Source: Desulfobacterales bacterium
GTDB lineage: Bacteria; Desulfobacterota; Desulfobacteria; Desulfobacterales; BuS5
Length of the DNA stretch: 9,907 bases
Assembly: GCA_020056865.1 (NCBI GenBank)
Contig: JAGVGX010000207.1
Span: 1-9,907 of the forward strand
Direction of reading: 5' to 3'
The notes beneath the pieces are model-generated. The model did no database searches. It worked only from the letters and a program-made list of their open reading frames with translations, and was not told where the DNA came from. Each line of letters starts with the position of its first letter. Position 1 is the stretch's first letter. This document shows, one piece after another, positions 1 through 5,669 of the stretch. The translations under genes and the position numbers were made by a program.

Positions 1-307
1 AAGGAAACACAATCATCTGAAAAAAATTTTTCTGACAACAAGTCAAATCAAATACCCGAGAAGTACGCTGGGTACCCATCTTCTGCTAACGGAAACGCTA
101 TGGCACAGATAATATCTGCTGGTTGCATTGAATGTCCTTGCAGGTGTTGTTATTGTATTGATGCTTGTCACGTTATTGAATAAAAGACGCGAGATTGATT
201 TTGATCATCTTTTTAAAATGATGCCGTTTATGAAAACATCTGATGAGCGTATTGAGACCATAGACGCTCAATTAAAAAACGCGTTTAAAAAATATGATGA
301 ATCCTGA
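1..307 (+). pseudogene. 3' part of a small one-helix membrane protein gene, apparently frameshifted
   Basis: Two reading frames together look like one protein. From base 1, frame 1 encodes a hydrophilic, Ser/Asn/Pro-rich stretch ending in NGNAMAQIISAG. From 113 to the TGA at 305-307, another frame encodes a hydrophobic helix (VALNVLAGVVIVLMLVTLL), then a basic NKRR stop-transfer and a charged tail ending in KNAFKKYDES. Removing one G from the GG at 121-122 joins them into a hydrophilic N-terminal part, one transmembrane helix and a cytoplasmic tail. As given, frame 1 stops at 181-183 and the second frame opens only after a TAA at 110-112. The helix frame could instead be its own gene starting at TTG 128 or ATG 161, but this would cut the helix. 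The start lies outside the window. I do not recognise the family. It lies 14 nt before the next gene, so it probably shares its operon. Confidence 0.45.
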
Positions 308-321
308 ATGCAGAGGATAAT

Positions 322-642
322 ATGACTGAAAGAGTCCTGGAAGAAATAACCGTTGGCCTGTCAGACGCGGAAAAAGATGATCTTGAAGAAATGATAAAGG
401 CGTTCAGGCAAAATCAAACTGCCGTACCAGAAACGCCGTCTTCTGAAGATGTGCATAAGCAGATATTATTAATAAGTGAAAACCTTGCTCAATATGGCAA
501 TATTTTGCTGAAATTTGATACAAAATTAAAATTATTATATGGAATTTTACACCTTTCAGACCAAAAAAACAGGATTATGAACCAGCGGATCGACACAATT
601 ATAGAACTGCTCCAAGGGCAAAAAACTTTAGCTGAAAAATAG
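322..642 (+). CDS. Small coiled-coil protein of unknown function (106 aa)
   Basis: The start ATG follows a GAGGA ribosome-binding site. The protein is soluble and highly charged, with no cysteine and no signal or membrane segment. Residues about 1-30 are acidic (EEITVGLSDAEKDDLEEMIK). A Pro/Ser linker follows (about 35-42), and the C-terminal half has heptad-like hydrophobic spacing (ILLISENLAQYGNILLKFDTKLKLLYGIL, then IDTIIELL), which suggests a helical hairpin or coiled coil. It sits between the membrane-protein remnant and the TPR/cNMP/PilZ gene, 33 nt from the latter, so a structural or adaptor role in the same complex is possible. This is inference; I do not recognise the family. Unlike its neighbours, this frame is intact. 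Confidence 0.7.
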   Translation: MTERVLEEITVGLSDAEKDDLEEMIKAFRQNQTAVPETPSSEDVHKQILLISENLAQYGNILLKFDTKLKLLYGILHLSDQKNRIMNQRIDTIIELLQGQKTLAEK

Positions 643-675
643 GTTTTTCTGTTAAGTATTAACTGGGAGGAGAAA

Positions 676-1008
676 ATGAACGACCGGATTGATAGACAGG
701 ACAGTGTTGTCAACCGCATCATCGATGGTTCTATTATTATTGATTCTATTGAAGAATTCGAGGACCTGCTCAAAGCCTTTCCAAATGACCCGAGACTCCA
801 TAGAGTATTTGCTGACCGACTATTAGAAAAAAAATCAATACATGCTGCTGAAGAATACAAGATGTCAGCCGGGTTTTTTATAGGAGCCGGCATGCCGCTG
901 CAGGCAATCACATGTAAACTCTTTGAGTGGCGAATCATCAAGCCCCATCCAAAGAAGAACGAACGGCCTTCCACTCAGCGCTTTGCGAATGCAATCCACA
1001 AAATATAG
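676..1008 (+). CDS. Fragment 1: N-terminal TPR-like segment (110 codons as read)
   Basis: This is the 5' open frame of the broken TPR/cNMP/PilZ gene, ending at TAG 1006-1008. Genuine sequence runs to about residue 90 (helices around EEFEDLLKAFPNDPRLHRVF and ADRLLEKKSIHAAEEYKMSA, the spacing of a TPR-type unit). The last 20 or so residues after IIKP are out-of-frame tail. If translated as it stands, it would give a domain without its nucleotide-binding partners. Confidence 0.5.
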   Translation: MNDRIDRQDSVVNRIIDGSIIIDSIEEFEDLLKAFPNDPRLHRVFADRLLEKKSIHAAEEYKMSAGFFIGAGMPLQAITCKLFEWRIIKPHPKKNERPSTQRFANAIHKI

Positions 1009-1247
1009 TAGCGCAGAAGTTTTTTACCAAACTGGCGTATGAGGAAATGATCGCTTTAATGAACAACATGGTGCTTCGTAACTATCCTGCCAATACCATG
1101 TTGAAGAAATTTGGAGATGAAGAAACCGAGTTGTGCTTTATCGTGTCCGGTGCATTGGAAGTGACCGATTACCATCGCCTTGAAGCCGATGCAAAAGTCC
1201 AAAAAAAATCTGCGACAAAATCTGATAGAAGGCGATATTTTTGGTGA
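927..1247 (+). CDS. Fragment 2: first half of a cyclic-nucleotide-binding-like domain
   Basis: This is the middle open frame of the broken gene. The apparent GTG at 927 lies inside the upstream coding part and has no convincing ribosome-binding site, so it is unlikely to be a true start. Genuine content runs from about 945 (PSKEERT) to the A8 run at 1201. It includes the start of the beta-roll with FGDEETELCFIVSGALEV, the usual 'GD..xx.fI..G.v.v' pattern of the CRP/cNMP family. The tail after QKK is out of frame. Confidence 0.4.
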   Translation: MANHQAPSKEERTAFHSALCECNPQNIVAQKFFTKLAYEEMIALMNNMVLRNYPANTMLKKFGDEETELCFIVSGALEVTDYHRLEADAKVQKKSATKSDRRRYFW

Positions 1248-1845
1248 GATTTATCCGTTTGAGGAGGATAAATTATCTGAATCAGACATTGCATCTATCA
1301 CTCGTGTTGAACTGTTGAAAGTCTCCAAAATAAAACTAACCGCACTTTGCAAAGAACATTCTAACCTTAATCTTCTCATGTGGAACCTGTGTAAATTCCA
1401 TTTTGGATCCGGCCGCGAAATATATTCAAAAACGGTCCGAAAAGCAACCCGGTATCAGTTGCCCATGCAGGTCAATCTGAAAATTTTTCAAGAAGAAAGC
1501 GGAAAATCGCCTTTAAATCTATCCGGATTTACAGACGATATCTCTCTGAATGGAACATGTATTGTTTTGGGGTCGCAATATCAAATCGGTGATATAACCT
1601 GTTTAACGGGAAAAAATGTAAAGATTCAAATGAGTTTACCCATAGAAGCTATCAGTCTCAGTGTCTTGGGCAGTATTGTCTGGAGCAAGAAAACGCCTGT
1701 CGAGGGCAAAAAAACAGCGATCATTGGTGTTCAATTTAAAGAGATAAATGATGTTGACCGCAAAATATTGAAAGACTACTGCTGTGGATCCGAAGCAGAA
1801 CAAAATCTGATCTGGAGCTTGTGGAGTTCGCTTATGGAAAAGTAG
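1180..1845 (+). CDS. Fragment 3: second half of the cNMP-like domain plus PilZ domain
   Basis: This is the 3' open frame of the broken gene. The ATG at 1180 lies within upstream coding sequence, and genuine content begins at NLRQNLIEGDIFGEI after the A8 run. Residues about 15-60 complete the beta-roll. About 60-85 form a helical linker, and about 88-215 form the PilZ beta-barrel with RKATR and DISLNG and an internal IGVQFKEI strand typical of PilZ ends. PilZ domains bind cyclic di-GMP and usually control motility, secretion or surface attachment. The C-terminus ends in an unusual Trp-rich helix (IWSLWSSLMEK). Confidence 0.65.
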   Translation: MKPMQKSKKNLRQNLIEGDIFGEIYPFEEDKLSESDIASITRVELLKVSKIKLTALCKEHSNLNLLMWNLCKFHFGSGREIYSKTVRKATRYQLPMQVNLKIFQEESGKSPLNLSGFTDDISLNGTCIVLGSQYQIGDITCLTGKNVKIQMSLPIEAISLSVLGSIVWSKKTPVEGKKTAIIGVQFKEINDVDRKILKDYCCGSEAEQNLIWSLWSSLMEK

Positions 1846-1870
1846 TTCATAATTTAATATCTCTATACGT

Positions 1871-1887
1871 TTACATGCATGTTGTAA
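1871..1887. promoter_or_regulatory. Dyad-symmetric site upstream of the ParA-like gene
   Basis: In the 96-nt gap between the PilZ gene and the ParA-like gene there is TTACA-N7-TGTAA (1871-1887), which overlaps a perfect 10-bp palindrome ACATGCATGT (1873-1882). It is 55 nt upstream of the ATG. It could be an operator for a dimeric regulator. No convincing -35/-10 pair was found beside it, so this is only a candidate. Confidence 0.25.
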
Positions 1888-1941
1888 TCAGGGACATGAT
1901 GATATTTCAAGCTATACATAGTGGAATAGTGGAGAACAAAA

Positions 1942-2595
1942 ATGGAAAATAGATCAACCCCCACGATATTGGCTGTCGGAGGGGGAAAAGGTGGTGCTGG
2001 AAAGAGCGTCTTCAGTTTGATTATGGCATTTTGGCTGGCCAGAATAGGCAAACGGACCATTTTAATGGATGTTGATCTGGGCGGTGCCAATCTCCACACC
2101 CTGCTTGGGATTAAGAGTCCTGACAGGACGCTAAATGATTTTCTTACAAGAAAATTTGATAAATTAGAAGATATTTGTATTGATACCAGTGAGAAAAACC
2201 TTCGCCTCATCAGCGGAGCCAGTGATGTTCTTTCCATGGCAAACCCACATTTCAGCCAAAAGATCAAACTCATGACCCACCTTTCAAGGCTGGATGCCGA
2301 TTATGTGGTGCTTGACCTTGGAGCTGGGACTTCTTTTAACGTGCTGGATTTTTTTCTTATCGCCCACAAAAAAATTATCGTCCTTACCCCGGAACCAACA
2401 TCGATTCAGAATGCATACATATTTGTTCGCAATGCAGTTTATCGAAAACTAAGCAGACTTTCCAGTAAAAATCCATCTCTCGATGCTCTGATTAAAATTG
2501 CCATGGACCCTAAAAATGCTTTGAAAATCCGTACAATCAAAGAACTTTTTCAGTTCATTGAGGCGTCCGACGAAAAAATATTATTGAGGTTCTAA
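1942..2595 (+). CDS. ParA/MinD/FlhG-like ATPase, N-terminal 217 codons as read
   Basis: This open frame contains the whole nucleotide-binding core of the ATPase: the Walker A GKGGAGKS at residues about 15-22, DVDLGGAN about 43-50, the DLGAG Walker B region around residue 128, and the adenine-side VLTPEPTS segment. Only the last few residues (LLRF) are out of frame. If expressed as written, it would be a C-terminally truncated ATPase. The lysine after the first GG of the P-loop is the signature residue of the MinD/ParA class. Confidence 0.7.
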   Translation: MENRSTPTILAVGGGKGGAGKSVFSLIMAFWLARIGKRTILMDVDLGGANLHTLLGIKSPDRTLNDFLTRKFDKLEDICIDTSEKNLRLISGASDVLSMANPHFSQKIKLMTHLSRLDADYVVLDLGAGTSFNVLDFFLIAHKKIIVLTPEPTSIQNAYIFVRNAVYRKLSRLSSKNPSLDALIKIAMDPKNALKIRTIKELFQFIEASDEKILLRF

Positions 2596-2636
2596 AAAAA
2601 AATATCCAAGATATCCATCTCCGGGTTGTCACCAAT

Positions 2637-2852
2637 ATGGTTAAAAAAGAAAAAGAAGAAAACGCGGGTCGTATTGTTCAGATCGTCGCTGAAAAATACC
2701 TGACCATACCTTCTACGAATTTGGGATGCGTCTTCTATGACCCGAATATCCATGCCATGGTGTCTGATATGGTTCCTCTAATCAATCTGGATAAGGCAAG
2801 TAAAGCTGTTGGAAATATTTATGAAATTGCCAGCAAGTTGTCGAGAGAATAA
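2637..2852 (+). CDS. C-terminal fragment of the ParA/FlhG-like ATPase
   Basis: This is the 3' open frame of the interrupted ATPase. Its apparent ATG at 2637 is an internal methionine (VVTNMVKKEKEENAG) without a ribosome-binding site. The frame is in fact open back to about 2577. Content such as LTIPSTNLGCVFYDPNIHAM resembles the FlhG-type C-terminal segment, where a predicted strand and 'YDPNIHAMV' precede the last helix. It is not an independent gene. Confidence 0.55.
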   Translation: MVKKEKEENAGRIVQIVAEKYLTIPSTNLGCVFYDPNIHAMVSDMVPLINLDKASKAVGNIYEIASKLSRE

Positions 2853-3217
2853 CCAGGTGGACAAGTAACATCGTGTTATGATTTTGCCTTGTTTCATAGA
2901 TACTTTTTTTGGCCTGCAATAGTTCACAATATCTGCTGAAATTTCTTGCAAATCCTTTTCGTTTTGATGTTTTCATGCCATTTCCAACTTTTTAATTCAT
3001 TTTGGTATTTAAATGCATTGCAGAAAATAAACCCTTCAGTTTCCCCATTACCTTTGGTAATTCAAAATGATCAGAAATAAGGAGTACTTGTGTCAAAATG
3101 GTTTGCATATGAGTTAAAATGTAATATATTTGATTTTTAGAAGACAAGACTTATACTTTAACAAAAAAGGGAACATAATTGATTACAAATTTTATTTGTC
3201 AGTGGGGGATATAGCAT
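2853..3217. other. 365-nt AT-rich intergenic region
   Basis: No convincing gene is visible here. It contains a weak stem TAACA-TCG-TGTTA (2866-2878) shortly after the ATPase stop, a 6-bp inverted repeat ATTACC-TTT-GGTAAT (3047-3061), and a short AT dyad ACAAA-N5-TTTGT (about 3185-3199) just upstream of the next ribosome-binding site. A candidate sigma-70 promoter at 3130-3157 is listed separately. A short open frame on the minus strand overlaps the ATPase 3' end and has no family resemblance. Confidence 0.5.
3130..3157 (+). promoter_or_regulatory. Candidate sigma-70 promoter for the V4R operon
   Basis: A -35-like TTGATT (3130-3135), a 16-nt spacer and a -10-like TATACT (3152-3157) would start transcription near 3164. 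That leaves a leader of about 54 nt before the V4R start codon. The -10 matches five of six consensus bases and the -35 four of six, so this is moderate support. Confidence 0.4.
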
Positions 3218-3760
3218 ATGTTTAAAGAAGAAAGAGTCCAAAGCATGTTTAAATGGGATGATCTTGGTGATCTGGATGAAGGCAGACCCAATTTGGGCAT
3301 GCATGTCCCTGTTCTGAACTACAGGCTTTTACAGTATACGTTGAGGGATGTTCTTATCCAGGAGCTTGGCGTACAAAGAACAAATGACATGTTTATTAAG
3401 GCCGGCAGATCCGCCGGGTATCATTTTTGTAAAAATGTATTAAATCCTGATCTTGGGTTTAATGAATTTGTTTCCGAACTTCAGAAAAAGCTTAAAGATA
3501 ACAAAATTGGCATATTAAGGGTGGAACATGTTGACCTTGATGCGTTAAAAATAACATTTACGGTTTCTGAAGACCTTGATTGCTCGGGATTGCCCTTATC
3601 AAATGAAGTTGTTTGCCATTACGATGAAGGCTTTATTGCTGGGATTCTTGAAGCGTATACGGGAAAGAAGTTTTGTGCAAAAGAAGTCGACTGCTGGGCA
3701 AGTGGAGAACGCGTGTGTCGATTTGAAGTGAGGTTGTCAGAAGATGAGCATGATAGTTGA
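3218..3760 (+). CDS. Stand-alone V4R (4-vinyl reductase) domain protein
   Basis: The protein has 180 residues. The ATG follows a GGGGG ribosome-binding site at 3204-3208. Residues about 25-175 fit a V4R domain: a helical N-terminal part (LLQYTLRDVLIQELG, AGRSAGYHFCKNVL) and the diagnostic C-terminal part (CHYDEGFIAGILEAYTG, then AKEVDCWASGERVCRFEV). The paired cysteines in DCWASGERVC match the spacing of the metal-site cysteines in V4R effector-binding domains of activators such as DmpR. V4R domains bind small hydrophobic or aromatic ligands and act as sensors, usually fused to a regulator. Here it is unfused and overlaps the HAMP/CxxC protein gene by 17 nt, so the pair probably forms a two-part sensor. 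Ligand identity is unknown; a hydrocarbon or its metabolite is an inference from the nearby fumarate-adding cluster. Confidence 0.85.
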   Translation: MFKEERVQSMFKWDDLGDLDEGRPNLGMHVPVLNYRLLQYTLRDVLIQELGVQRTNDMFIKAGRSAGYHFCKNVLNPDLGFNEFVSELQKKLKDNKIGILRVEHVDLDALKITFTVSEDLDCSGLPLSNEVVCHYDEGFIAGILEAYTGKKFCAKEVDCWASGERVCRFEVRLSEDEHDS

Positions 3761-4358
3761 AACGAAAAAGAAAGTGGATATCCTGCTGGCAGGTGCTATC
3801 CCCGATAAATACAATTTGCTTGAATATAAGAATGCAGATGAGCGTGAATTTGCTGAAGCTGCCAACCGGCTTATAGAATTTATGGCAGAGATACATTCTT
3901 ATATTGTACATCTGTCAAAAGGAGAATTACAAAATATTCGATTCAACCGAGACAATTTTCTTGCATCGCCATTTAAGGAATTAAATTCACGCCTGTTGAC
4001 GTTGACGTGGCAGGCGAAACAGATTGCCGATGGGGATTACTCCCAGCGGGTGGATTTTCTGGGAGAATTCGCAGAAGCTGTCAATGCCATGGTTATCAGC
4101 CTTGACAGCAAGGAAAAAGCACTCAAGAATAAAATTAAAGAGCTGGAACATGCACTTGGGCATATTAAAAAACTCGAAGGGATCTTGCCGGTGTGCTCAT
4201 TTTGCAAAAAAATAAGAAAAGAGGATAGTTCTGATAATGATGACGATCAATGGGTGCGTATAGAAAAATATATCCAAGACCGGACAGAGGCCATGTTTTC
4301 TCACTCCATATGCCCTGAGTGCATGAAGGTGAATTATCCGGAGTTTAGTATTGACTGA
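3744..4358 (+). CDS. HAMP/coiled-coil signalling protein with C-terminal CxxC..CxxC tail
   Basis: The protein has 204 residues. The start ATG lies inside the upstream V4R gene, and a second in-frame ATG at 3750 is an alternative. No membrane helix or kinase, cyclase or methyl-accepting domain is seen. Residues about 30-90 are helical. About 91-115 look like a HAMP-type AS2 segment (IADGDYSQRVDFLGEFAEAVNAM). About 115-150 form a charged coiled coil (KEKALKNKIKELEHALGHIKKLEG). The tail (about 150-204) carries LPVCSFCKKIRKE, a spacer with QWVRIEKYI, then FSHSICPECMK. This tail is familiar at the ends of many deltaproteobacterial PAS, GGDEF and response-regulator proteins; the four cysteines suggest a zinc site. 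With no output domain present, it may be a signal relay for the V4R protein encoded immediately upstream. Confidence 0.75.
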   Translation: MSMIVETKKKVDILLAGAIPDKYNLLEYKNADEREFAEAANRLIEFMAEIHSYIVHLSKGELQNIRFNRDNFLASPFKELNSRLLTLTWQAKQIADGDYSQRVDFLGEFAEAVNAMVISLDSKEKALKNKIKELEHALGHIKKLEGILPVCSFCKKIRKEDSSDNDDDQWVRIEKYIQDRTEAMFSHSICPECMKVNYPEFSID

Positions 4359-4378
4359 ATTTTTTCCAAGGAAATAAG

Positions 4379-4948
4379 ATGAAAATAACTACGAAAACAG
4401 GTGACCATGGAATGACCAGCCTGTTTAGTGGGCAGCGTGTTTCAAAACATCATATCCGAATTGAAGCAAATGGCGATGTAGATGAACTCAACGCTGCAAT
4501 CGGTGTTCTTGCAGCAGCATTGAGACAACAGTATTCAGATATATTCAGCGAACTCCAGGACATTCAGTCCGATCTGTTCAGCCTTGGTGCCTGGCTTTCT
4601 ATAACATCAGATTCTTCCTCGGCGATGCTTCTTGGTGAATTTAGCAATGATTTTACTAAAAAATTGGAAACAGCCATGGATCGCATGGAGAAAAAAATTC
4701 CTGATCTAAAAGGGTTTGTTCTGCCGGGTGGCCATGGTTTTGCTGCCCAGGCTCATGTTGCAAGAACGGTTTGTCGCAGGGCTGAAAGACGGGTGGTTGC
4801 GCTTGTTGATAAAACAGATAAAGGCATGGTGTATGACCAGCTTCAAAAGATTGTTATCTATTTAAACCGGCTTTCAGATTATCTGTTTGTTCTTGCACGG
4901 TATTGTAACGAGATGATGAAGGTAGGCGATGTTTTGTGGCAGAAATAA
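4379..4948 (+). CDS. PduO-type cob(I)alamin adenosyltransferase
   Basis: The protein has 189 residues, the normal size for PduO/MMAB-type ATP:corrinoid adenosyltransferases. These transfer the 5'-deoxyadenosyl group of ATP to cob(I)alamin to make adenosylcobalamin. The ATP-binding N-terminal signature is present (TKTGDHGMTSLFSGQRVSK, residues about 4-22), then GDVDELNAAIG (about 32-42), FVLPGG (about 117), the catalytic helix ARTVCRRAERR (about 128-138) and YLNRLSDYLFVLAR (about 160-173). The ribosome-binding site is AAGGAA, and the gap from the previous gene is 20 nt, so it is in the V4R operon. Its product is the cofactor of methylmalonyl-CoA mutase-type enzymes, which are used in propionate metabolism and in rearranging alkylsuccinyl-CoA during anaerobic alkane oxidation. 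The pathway link is inferred from the nearby fumarate-adding enzyme. Confidence 0.93.
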   Translation: MKITTKTGDHGMTSLFSGQRVSKHHIRIEANGDVDELNAAIGVLAAALRQQYSDIFSELQDIQSDLFSLGAWLSITSDSSSAMLLGEFSNDFTKKLETAMDRMEKKIPDLKGFVLPGGHGFAAQAHVARTVCRRAERRVVALVDKTDKGMVYDQLQKIVIYLNRLSDYLFVLARYCNEMMKVGDVLWQK

Positions 4949-5631
4949 TGCGACCTTTAAAAAGCACGACCTGTATTAGCACATACCATACACAACTTAT
5001 AAACCGGCGGAAGCTTTCTGAAAAAGCCTTTGAGGTTGAGTTTACCCGGCCCTGTGCTTTTGAGTTTTCCCCCGGCCAGCGCATACGTTTGATACATGAG
5101 AACATAGAAAGAGATTATTCACTGATTTGCGCTCCTGAGGATGCGACACTTTCTCTGTGCATCCGAAAGTATAAAGACGGGCAAATGTCTTCCATACTTG
5201 CAACAGCAGATATTGGCAGCTGGTTTCATTTTGCCGGCTCCTATGGTTATTTTTTGTTTCGGCCGTCTATAAAACAGGCGGTTTTTGTGGCAACGGGAAC
5301 CGGCATTGCCCCATTTGTCTCGATGGCGCGTTCAAAATCCAGGGGTTTTATTTTTCTTCATGGCGTAAGTACATGTTCTGAATTGTATTATAAACCTCTT
5401 TTAAAAAGTATGGTTCAACATTACATTCCTTGTGTTTCAGATGATATGCCTGGGCCGTACAGTTCTGGCGAGGCTTTTTCCGGGAGGGTCACCCAATATC
5501 TTGAACATCACCTTGACCCCGGAGTTTATGACTTCTACCTTTGCGGTAAGCAGGCGATGATCAAGGATGTTATGCATATAATAGATTCATATTTTTCAGG
5601 GTCTCTGGTTTACACAGAGCGGTTTGATTAA
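4936..5631 (+). CDS. FNR-type FAD/NAD(P) oxidoreductase
   Basis: Read from GTG 4936 the protein has 231 residues. ATG 4948, overlapping the previous stop as TAATG, is an equally possible start giving 227 residues. A GGTAGG at 4921-4926 favours the GTG; the TAATG overlap favours coupling to the ATG. The N-terminal half is a flavin-binding beta-barrel with FSPGQRIRL and the FAD motif RDYS. The C-terminal half is the pyridine-nucleotide fold with ATGTGIAPF, LHGVS, FYLCGKQAMI and the terminal YTERF. No cysteine cluster for an iron-sulfur centre is seen at the C-terminus, unlike PyrK. These enzymes move electrons between NAD(P)H and ferredoxin or flavodoxin. Tight coupling to the adenosyltransferase suggests that it may supply electrons for cob(II)alamin reduction (inference). 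Confidence 0.87.
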   Translation: MAEIMRPLKSTTCISTYHTQLINRRKLSEKAFEVEFTRPCAFEFSPGQRIRLIHENIERDYSLICAPEDATLSLCIRKYKDGQMSSILATADIGSWFHFAGSYGYFLFRPSIKQAVFVATGTGIAPFVSMARSKSRGFIFLHGVSTCSELYYKPLLKSMVQHYIPCVSDDMPGPYSSGEAFSGRVTQYLEHHLDPGVYDFYLCGKQAMIKDVMHIIDSYFSGSLVYTERFD

Positions 5632-5669
5632 TCGTGTCATCATACCCCTTTGTTTGTCTTGTTTCAGTT

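Larger units (their letters stand above)
676..1845 (+). pseudogene. TPR-like / cyclic-nucleotide-binding-like / PilZ protein, broken by two compensating single-base indels
   Basis: One gene of about 389 codons is spread over three frames. The N-terminal part (676 to about 945) is a helical TPR-like segment. The frame is lost at CCCC 943-946; one extra C gives a continuous KPPSKEERT. The middle part carries the first half of a cyclic-nucleotide-binding fold (FGDEETELCFIVSGALEV). The frame is lost again at the A8 run 1201-1208; one A fewer gives QKNLRQNLIEGDIFGEI, the second half of that fold. The C-terminal part is a PilZ domain with both c-di-GMP signatures, RxxxR (RKATR, about 1438-1452) and DxSxxG (DISLNG). 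The cNMP-like domain lacks the usual PRSA phosphate-cassette arginine after FGE (it has SESDIASI), so cAMP binding is doubtful. A GGGAGG ribosome-binding site precedes 676. Decay, sequencing error and frame-switching cannot be told apart here. Confidence 0.75.
1942..2852 (+). pseudogene. ParA/MinD/FlhG-type ATPase, interrupted by one single-base deletion
   Basis: The gene encodes a deviant-Walker-A P-loop ATPase of about 303 residues, the usual size for FlhG/MinD-like proteins. The N-terminus carries GGGKGGAGKS, then switch I-like MDVDLGGANLHTLLG and Walker B-like VVLDLGAGTS, followed by IVLTPEPTS. These ATPases dimerise on ATP and position or count cellular structures such as flagella, chemoreceptor arrays or pili. 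The frame breaks in the A6 run at 2573-2578. One additional A would give SDEKNIIEVLKKNIQDI and join the 3' frame ending at TAA 2850-2852. As given, translation stops at TAA 2593-2595 and removes the last ~85 residues, including the final beta strand and helix. The ribosome-binding site is GTGGAG. It may belong to one unit with the preceding PilZ gene, although 96 nt separate them. Confidence 0.75.

Noticed and set aside
100..183. Cysteine-rich stretch (CIECPCRCCYCIDAC) resembling a ferredoxin or metallothionein motif
   Set aside because: It is the out-of-frame reading of the transmembrane helix encoded in the next frame, and disappears once the GG at 121-122 is read with one base fewer.
489..974. 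161-codon open frame on the minus strand
   Set aside because: It is antisense to the coiled-coil gene and the TPR-like segment, has no ribosome-binding site and no recognisable domain; it is a coding shadow.
1863..2273. 136-codon open frame on the minus strand opposite the ATPase
   Set aside because: It is a reverse reading of the ATPase P-loop region, whose motifs on the plus strand are unambiguous.
2861..2892. Possible rho-independent terminator after the ATPase (TAACA/TGTTA inside ACAAG/CTTGT)
   Set aside because: The stems are short and A/T-rich and no true U-tract follows at the right distance.
2782..2976. 64-codon open frame on the minus strand (KTSKRKGFARNF...), starting in the intergenic region
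   Set aside because: It has a weak ribosome-binding-like sequence and a basic start, but overlaps the ATPase 3' end, matches no family I know and has poor composition after residue 35. It could be a relic, but this is not supportable.
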